7,642 nt of DNA from contig JAICXV010000090.1 of the NCBI GenBank assembly GCA_025934545.1, forward strand, positions 1 through 7,642. The letters run 5' to 3'. Positions 5,406-7,642 of the stretch are shown here, one piece after another. Within the stretch, counting starts at the first letter, position 1. Each line of letters opens with the position of its first letter. Origin of the DNA: Verrucomicrobiia bacterium (GTDB lineage Bacteria > Verrucomicrobiota > Verrucomicrobiia > Limisphaerales > Palsa-1400). The position numbers were made by a program, and so were the translations under genes. The notes beneath the pieces are model-generated. The model searched no databases, was not told the origin of the DNA, and was given only the letters and a program-made list of their open reading frames with translations.

Positions 5406-6344
5406 TTAAACGCGAATTTTATCCAAAACCATTAATCCCAGTAATAATGGTAAGTAGAGGATAGACGCGTAAAACAGTGCGCGCGCCCGCGCGACAGACA
5501 ATTCGCGCGAAAAACGAAATGCGCACCACAGAAAACCAGCGCCGAGAATCAGCGCGCCGCCGAGATAGAGCGGGCCGACCAATTTGAAAACAAACGGACA
5601 AAGACTAATCGGCAACAAACCAAGGGTATGACTGAAAGCCTGTCGGCCAGTGCGTTCACCCGTCGGATCCAGAACAGGCAACATCATGAACCCAGCGCGC
5701 GCGTACTCTTCCCGATAAATCCACGCGATGGCTAAAAAGTGTGGAAGCTGCCAGAAAAACAAAATCGCAAAAAGCGCCCAGCCGTCACTTGTAATTTCCC
5801 CGCGCGCCGCCGTCCATCCCATCAAAGGAGGTAGGGCGCCAGGAATCGCTCCAATCGCTGTATTCAGCGAGGTTAATCGCTTCAGTGGCGTATAGACAAA
5901 AAGGTAACTGCAAAGTGTGGACGCTCCGAGAACCGCGGTAATAAGATTTACCGCGTAGGCCAAATAAATAAGGCCGGCGGACGAACACGCGGCTCCAATA
6001 ATTAACGCAGTGTCGGCACTCATGTGTCCGCTCGGAATCGGTCGCGACGCCGTTCGTTTCATCTTCGCGTCCAATTCCCGTTCGAGCAATTGATTGAGCG
6101 CCGCCGCTCCGGCCGCAACCATCGCCGTTCCCAGAATGGCATGAATCATCAGCAAATAATTGATCGATCCGCGCGATCCGACGTAAAAACCGACCAGAGT
6201 TGTCAGAAGGACAAGAAACGTCAGCCGCGCTTTGAAAAGATCGCTGAGGATCGCGAACGCCGACTTGTCAGTCACAATAGACCGCAGGCGGGTTTCCGCA
6301 GAAATCGCCGGCGCAGATGCAATCGTTGTTGCCGTTACTTTCAT
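5406..6344 (-). CDS. ctaB: Haem O synthase (protohaem IX farnesyltransferase)
   Basis: A 312-residue UbiA-superfamily prenyltransferase (CyoE/CtaB/COX10). It adds a farnesyl group to the haem B vinyl, making haem O for CtaA. The prenyl-diphosphate/Mg motif is N84-QLL-E88-REL-D92 followed by KMKRTASRP (94-102); the first acidic residue is Glu rather than the Asp of many bacterial CyoE proteins, as in COX10-like members. The second conserved region is YTPLKR (151-156) with NTAIGAIPGALPPLMGW (161-177), and the third is YREEYARAGFMMLP (210-223). About nine hydrophobic helices are visible. The first about 30 residues are soluble. I chose the ATG at 6344, one base after the ctaA stop (TGAAATG). The open frame runs 31 codons further upstream but only inside ctaA. 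Confidence 0.95.
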   Translation of the reverse strand: MKVTATTIASAPAISAETRLRSIVTDKSAFAILSDLFKARLTFLVLLTTLVGFYVGSRGSINYLLMIHAILGTAMVAAGAAALNQLLERELDAKMKRTASRPIPSGHMSADTALIIGAACSSAGLIYLAYAVNLITAVLGASTLCSYLFVYTPLKRLTSLNTAIGAIPGALPPLMGWTAARGEITSDGWALFAILFFWQLPHFLAIAWIYREEYARAGFMMLPVLDPTGERTGRQAFSHTLGLLPISLCPFVFKLVGPLYLGGALILGAGFLWCAFRFSRELSVARARALFYASILYLPLLLGLMVLDKIRV

Positions 6345-6345
6345 T

Positions 6346-7578
6346 TCAGGTCGTCGAATGTGAAATTGCGAATGTATTTTCCATCGGAACAGCGCGGGTT
6401 TGACGCCCCGCGTTCGTCGCCAGAATTCGAAACGCAACTATCGTTAACAGCACGCCGGAAAGCAAGCTCAGCGCGCCGCACGCAACATGCGCCGTGGCAA
6501 CGTCAGCCGACTTCCCCGTCCAGATCGTCGCTGCGCCGAGAAACGCCTGGAAACAAATCAACAAAAACCATCCGCAACTCCACTTCGTTAGCAAATTGCT
6601 CCAACCGAACTGACGTAACGTTCGGATGAAACAGGTCAACACCGTTACCACGATCGCGAGCGCAACAATCCGATGAATCATTTGCAAAATAATTTGTGTG
6701 CCGGTGATGAAGCCGTATGCGTCCGACGCCGTTCGAGTCTGGTTATAATGCGCAACAGAATCAGCATCGGTCGCCGGCCAAAGTTTTCCGTAAGCGAGCG
6801 GGAAGTCCGGGATGGACAAACCTGCATGTTGATGACGCATTGTCGCCCCGAGAATTAACTGCCCAAGAATCAGCGCACTGGCGATAAGATAGAGATTCTT
6901 TACCAGGCCGGACGTTTGCAGCGGCTGAAGCTTTTTCCAAAAGTTCGTTTGAAACAACGCAATCGATGAAACCAGACAGAAGAACAATTGCGCGAGCGTC
7001 GCGTGAAAAATCCCCAATTCATCCTTCATTCGTATAACGCGAAGCCCACCCAGCACGCCTTGGCCTACAACCGCGATAAACGCAATCACGCCCAAGATCC
7101 GTAGCCATTTTGGTGCCGGCTCGCAACGCGGCCAAACAAAACTCGCGACGACGCCCGCTAACCCAACGCCACTCATCACCAACTCGTCATTCAAATTCGC
7201 CGGCCGCACGACGACCAGGACAACTCCGGCAACGAACAAAAACGCGCCGATGCCGCGCAACAACTTTCGTGATCTGTATCCAAACAACCAGAAAGCCAGG
7301 ACGGTCGTGAGGAACCCAACAACTGACGCGATAATCCGATGGCTATGTTCGTAAAAAATTCCACCGATCCACTTGGGGAACGGAAAGAAGAACATGTTAT
7401 ATCCGTAAGTATTCGGCCAATCGGGAACAGCCATTCCTGCGCCGTGGCTCGTGACCAGCCCGCCCACCCACACCACCACAAACGTCATGACTGCGGTCAA
7501 AATGGCAAACACGCGCAGAGACGTGCTGCCTTCACTCCGGCTTTCGCCGGAGCGCGTATGGAGGACACTGTCGGACAC
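6346..7578 (-). CDS. ctaA: Haem A synthase (COX15/CtaA family)
   Basis: A 410-residue membrane enzyme that oxidises the C8 methyl of haem O to a formyl group, giving haem A. It has the family's two similar halves. The outer loop AVPDWPNTYG (50-59) is mirrored by SIPDFPLAYG (255-264). Haem-ligand histidines are H80 (EHSHR, with E77), H192 (GIFHATLAQ), H302 (MIHRIVAL) and H364 (ATAHVACGAL). It lacks the loop cysteine pair of Bacillus CtaA. Residues about 104-155 form an extra hydrophobic hairpin between helices 2 and 3 of the usual eight. The start is GTG at 7578: an in-frame stop lies at 7590-7588 and the first helix begins at residue 21. The preceding gene stops one base upstream (TAGAGTG), with a weak AAGAAG as possible ribosome binding site. 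Confidence 0.95.
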   Translation of the reverse strand: MSDSVLHTRSGESRSEGSTSLRVFAILTAVMTFVVVWVGGLVTSHGAGMAVPDWPNTYGYNMFFFPFPKWIGGIFYEHSHRIIASVVGFLTTVLAFWLFGYRSRKLLRGIGAFLFVAGVVLVVVRPANLNDELVMSGVGLAGVVASFVWPRCEPAPKWLRILGVIAFIAVVGQGVLGGLRVIRMKDELGIFHATLAQLFFCLVSSIALFQTNFWKKLQPLQTSGLVKNLYLIASALILGQLILGATMRHQHAGLSIPDFPLAYGKLWPATDADSVAHYNQTRTASDAYGFITGTQIILQMIHRIVALAIVVTVLTCFIRTLRQFGWSNLLTKWSCGWFLLICFQAFLGAATIWTGKSADVATAHVACGALSLLSGVLLTIVAFRILATNAGRQTRAVPMENTFAISHSTT

Positions 7579-7579
7579 T

Positions 7580-7642
7580 CTACTTCTTTATTTCAACCGT
7601 GAAATTCGCCGTCGCAGGACCGCTTTCAACTTTGACATCTTG
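7580..7642 (-). CDS. C-terminal end of an unidentified upstream gene
   Basis: Only the last 20 codons and the TAG stop are in the window. The tail reads QDVKVESGPATANFTVEIKK, an alternating hydrophobic/polar pattern like the last strands of a beta-sandwich domain, such as a carboxypeptidase-regulatory-like or cupredoxin-like domain. That is too short to identify. It ends one base before the ctaA GTG, so it probably belongs to the same transcript. Confidence 0.55.
   Translation of the reverse strand, partial: QDVKVESGPATANFTVEIKK

Noticed and set aside
6345..6437. N-terminal extension of CtaB by 31 codons
   Set aside because: It would overlap the end of ctaA by more than 90 bases, and the added residues do not resemble the family. 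The ATG at 6344 sits one base after the ctaA stop.
6024..6629. Plus-strand open frame (201 codons) opposite ctaB and ctaA
   Set aside because: It is Arg/Ser-rich, without a plausible domain or start context, and fully covered by two conserved genes on the other strand.

Overview
The window is one tightly packed gene cluster for an aerobic, haem-copper (aa3-type, A-family) cytochrome c oxidase. All genes lie on the minus strand, so transcription runs from the right edge to the left edge. In transcription order: the C-terminal tail of an unidentified gene (right edge), ctaA (haem A synthase), ctaB (haem O synthase), a 97-base gap, ctaD (subunit I), ctaE (subunit III), ctaF (subunit IV), two small membrane-protein genes of unknown function, ctaC (subunit II with the CuA site), a SCO copper chaperone, and the first 51 codons of a DUF420 membrane protein cut by the left edge. 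No RNA genes, insertion sequences, CRISPR arrays or phage genes are visible. The long plus-strand open frames are antisense shadows of ctaD, ctaB and ctaA.

The organism is a Gram-negative-type aerobic bacterium with moderate GC content. The gene order (subunit II last among the structural genes, with two tiny membrane genes between IV and II), the CAQLC form of the CuA loop and the overall protein character recall cox clusters of Verrucomicrobiota, Planctomycetota and Acidobacteriota. Verrucomicrobiota is my best guess. This is recollection, not a search result.

The genes form a coherent pathway. CtaB farnesylates haem B to haem O. CtaA oxidises haem O to haem A. CtaD carries haem a, haem a3 and CuB. 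CtaC carries CuA and receives electrons from cytochrome c. CtaE and CtaF complete the core. SCO, the DUF420 protein and perhaps the small CxxC protein serve metal delivery and assembly. Most junctions overlap or are separated by at most 16 bases, and almost none has a recognisable Shine-Dalgarno sequence, so translational coupling is likely. The one real gap, between ctaB and ctaD, could hold an internal promoter.

The system is recognisable rather than wholly new, but several details are atypical. The K-channel lysine of subunit I is replaced by isoleucine. The CuA-loop glutamate is glutamine. Subunit III has a large soluble insertion, and haem A synthase has an inserted membrane hairpin. Subunits I and IV have His-rich N-termini. 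Two small uncharacterised membrane proteins are embedded in the cluster, and a compact hairpin with a GNRA-type loop encloses the ctaC stop codon.
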